DNA of 64,000 bases from assembly GCF_000280495.2 (NCBI RefSeq), contig NZ_CP018016.1, positions 5,146,001 through 5,210,000 on the forward strand, written 5' to 3'. Origin of the DNA: Kosakonia radicincitans DSM 16656. Lineage in GTDB: Bacteria; Pseudomonadota; Gammaproteobacteria; Enterobacterales; Enterobacteriaceae. The translations under genes and the position numbers were made by a program. Below are positions 62,771 to 64,000 of this stretch, piece after piece. How positions within the stretch are numbered: position 1 is the stretch's first letter; the number at the start of each line of letters is the position of its first letter. The notes under the pieces were generated by a model. That model did not search any database, was not told the origin of the DNA, and was given only the letters and a program-made list of their open reading frames with translations.

Positions 62771-63488
62771 TCGTCCGCGAATGGATAACTCATCAGGATA
62801 TTCACCAATTTTTTTTCGTTCTGCGGGAGAGCGAATATCAAGTTAACAATACCTGCCTGTTTCCCGTTGTAACACATCGCTGATATGGCATGCCGTAATA
62901 AATATTGATTTCAGAGAAAGTCTCATTTAAGCTCAATCCATAAGGTGATGGTGCTCCACCTTTCCCAACCGCCAGTACTTTCAAACTGGATGATGACGCC
63001 TGATATACAATATCGCTGTTTCCTTTTAAGCATGTATGTCAGGTGTTTCTATGCGAAATTCAGACAATTTCTTCTCATTCCACAAAACGCCCTTGTCAAA
63101 ATGTTCTCTTTTCATTCATGTTATTGGGCTGCGCTACACTGTCTGTAGTGTTCCAGCTTCGGCCGACCCGCTTAACCACATCGGCGGACCAGCCCCCCAT
63201 TATCGTCCAGGAAAATTCACCTGCTCGACAACGAAGAATCAAGAAACCATCACCACATTACGTGAAATTTCGGACCTGAATAATGACGCATTCGTTTGCG
63301 GACTTCGTTACAGTCGTCTAAAAACTGGTGCCCCCTGCGGCAGAGAGCGCATTGAAAAATACAATCAGTTGAGCGTATTGAAAACGCTATGGGTGAGGCG
63401 GCAGTCTTTATCGGTAAGCCAGCCTTTAAAAAAGCCAGTCCTGTACCTACCCCATACCTTCGATCTGGGGGCTATAAGGAGGTCCTCT
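62771..63488. other. Mosaic stretch with gene remnants
   Basis: No supportable intact gene. The minus strand at 62830-63020 has a readable piece (VLAVGKGGAPSPYGLSLNET) that breaks off. An open plus frame from 63036 seems to be chance upstream of the small gene at 63489. Confidence 0.4.
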
Positions 63489-63686
63489 GTGAATCCTAAA
63501 ATACTCTTACTATCAACGGTCATCGGAATACTGACAACTTGTCTGGTTTTCCTAATCTCAGATGTATTTTTTTCCGCACTTCCTGATGATTACGTGGCAA
63601 TCGCTATTGCCCTTTTCATCGGGAGTAGCAGCCATTTGCTGGTCCGCCATTTTCTCAGCAGAACATCGAAAAAAAAAGGTTATTAA
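63489..63686 (+). CDS. Small two-helix membrane protein
   Basis: 65 residues from a GTG at 63489 preceded by a perfect AGGAGG at 6-base spacing, which fixes the start. Two membrane helices (about 4-23 and 35-52) and a basic tail ([13 protein letters not shown]). Family unknown. A hairpin TGCCAGG/CCTGGCA at 63693-63711 follows. Confidence 0.65.
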   Translation: MNPKILLLSTVIGILTTCLVFLISDVFFSALPDDYVAIAIALFIGSSSHLLVRHFLSRTSKKKGY

Positions 63687-63692
63687 ACGTGA

Positions 63693-63711
63693 ATGCCAGG
63701 AAAACCCTGGC
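63693..63711 (+). terminator. Hairpin after the small membrane protein gene
   Basis: TGCCAGG and CCTGGCA around a 5-nt loop, followed by AATTTATT. Confidence 0.5.
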
Positions 63712-63753
63712 AATTTATTGATACGTACTATTAACAACAACGGGTTCTGGGTC

Positions 63754-64000
63754 ATGGGAAAAATAATTTTGCTCCGACATGGCGAAAGTGAATGGAATCA
63801 GCAAAATCGTTTTACAGGATGGACAGACGTTACGCTGACCAGGAGAGGAGAAGAAGAAGCCCGACATGCAGCCAGGCTCATAAAACAGGCTGGTATACAG
63901 ATAGATTCAGCCTGTACATCTGTTCTCAACCGGGCAATACATTCACTTTGGTTGATAATGGAGACACTGAACCTGTTATGGCTGCCAGTGAGTAAAACCT
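63754..64000 (+). CDS. GpmA-type phosphoglycerate mutase (3' end outside window)
   Basis: 82 codons from the ATG at 63754. The catalytic motif [10 protein letters not shown] with the phosphohistidine, then [19 protein letters not shown] and the segment [14 protein letters not shown] are typical of 2,3-bisphosphoglycerate-dependent mutases. It interconverts 3- and 2-phosphoglycerate. It differs from the housekeeping enterobacterial GpmA at many positions, so it is an extra, island-borne copy. Its role there cannot be read from the visible part. Confidence 0.88.
   Translation, partial: MGKIILLRHGESEWNQQNRFTGWTDVTLTRRGEEEARHAARLIKQAGIQIDSACTSVLNRAIHSLWLIMETLNLLWLPVSKT

Larger units (their letters stand above)
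43298..64000. mobile_element. Integrated island (ICE- or SPI-7-like) at tRNA-Phe, right end not in window
   Basis: Starts at the 3' end of tRNA-Phe with a tyrosine integrase, then a TraI_2-type protein, TraF-like outer-membrane protein, ArdC antirestriction protein, methylase-like gene, second recombinase and decayed genes. The integrase-TraI adjacency is the end arrangement of PAPI-1/SPI-7-type elements. I found no second copy of the tRNA 3' end (CCGAGTCCGGGCACCA), so the element runs past base 64000. No type IV secretion genes are in the visible part. Confidence 0.85.

Noticed and set aside
63036..63488. Upstream extension of the small membrane protein gene to 216 codons
   Set aside because: The perfect AGGAGG before the GTG at 63489 and the unlikely upstream protein argue for the short gene. 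A lipoprotein-like stretch in another frame at 63100-63150 (MLLGC) was too short to support.
43298..64000. Insertion sequences
   Set aside because: I found no transposase motif and no paired terminal inverted repeats with target duplication in the island part shown.

Overview
The window is enterobacterial chromosome (Enterobacter/Kosakonia/Klebsiella-like). Gene content and order follow the E. coli 94-min region almost gene for gene, with lineage differences: no ampC between frdD and blc, a LuxR-type ecnR-like gene beside ecnAB, a chemoreceptor and a winged-helix membrane regulator between epmB and groEL, and a two-gene insert between mscM and epmA. From base 43298 to the end the window is inside an island integrated at a tRNA-Phe gene.

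Layout of the backbone (1-43297): purA (partial), yjeT, the long minus-strand operon nnr-tsaE-amiB-mutL-miaA-hfq-hflX-hflK-hflC, queG, a DnaA-box cluster at the datA position, three tRNA-Gly genes, orn, rsgA-psd-mscM, a two-gene low-GC insert, epmA, frdABCD, blc, gdx with a guanidine-II riboswitch, ecnR-like/ecnB/ecnA, efp, epmB, a methyl-accepting chemoreceptor, yjeI, a ToxR/CadC-type regulator, groSL, yjeH, fxsA, aspA-dcuA-cutA-dsbD-yjdC and tRNA-Phe. EF-P and both enzymes that build its beta-lysyl modification (epmA, epmB) lie in the same 7.5 kb. frdABCD, aspA and dcuA form an anaerobic fumarate-respiration set: aspartate to fumarate, C4-dicarboxylate exchange, fumarate to succinate.

Layout of the island (43298-64000, right end not in window): a tyrosine integrase next to the tRNA, a TraI_2-type conjugation protein, a two-helix membrane protein, a putative RHH/HTH regulator, a TraF-like outer-membrane protein with a lipoprotein, then phage/plasmid-type small genes on the plus strand (50.0-52.9 kb). 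On the minus strand, 58.4 down to 53.0 kb, lies a plasmid 'leading-region'-style block: small unknown genes, a DUF3085-like protein, an ArdC-type antirestriction protein, an Api92-like (DUF1281) protein and an adenine-methylase-like protein without its NPPY motif. Upstream of that block sit a second integrase-like recombinase and two copies of a tandem-pseudoknot element that I identify as STAXI RNA. Then come decayed genes (an FRG-domain gene, a second copy of a PD-(D/E)XK-like gene, an unknown ORF), a small membrane protein and the start of a gpmA-type phosphoglycerate mutase gene.

The most unusual signal is non-coding. Every intergenic gap of the 53.7-58.5 kb block carries one strong GC-rich hairpin of the same layout, and most gaps also carry a second element that pairs with the ribosome-binding site of the next gene. 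The sequences differ but the pairing is kept. One gap holds three mutually exclusive pairings like an attenuator. Together with the STAXI pseudoknots this suggests a shared RNA-level or single-stranded-DNA-level control scheme for the block.
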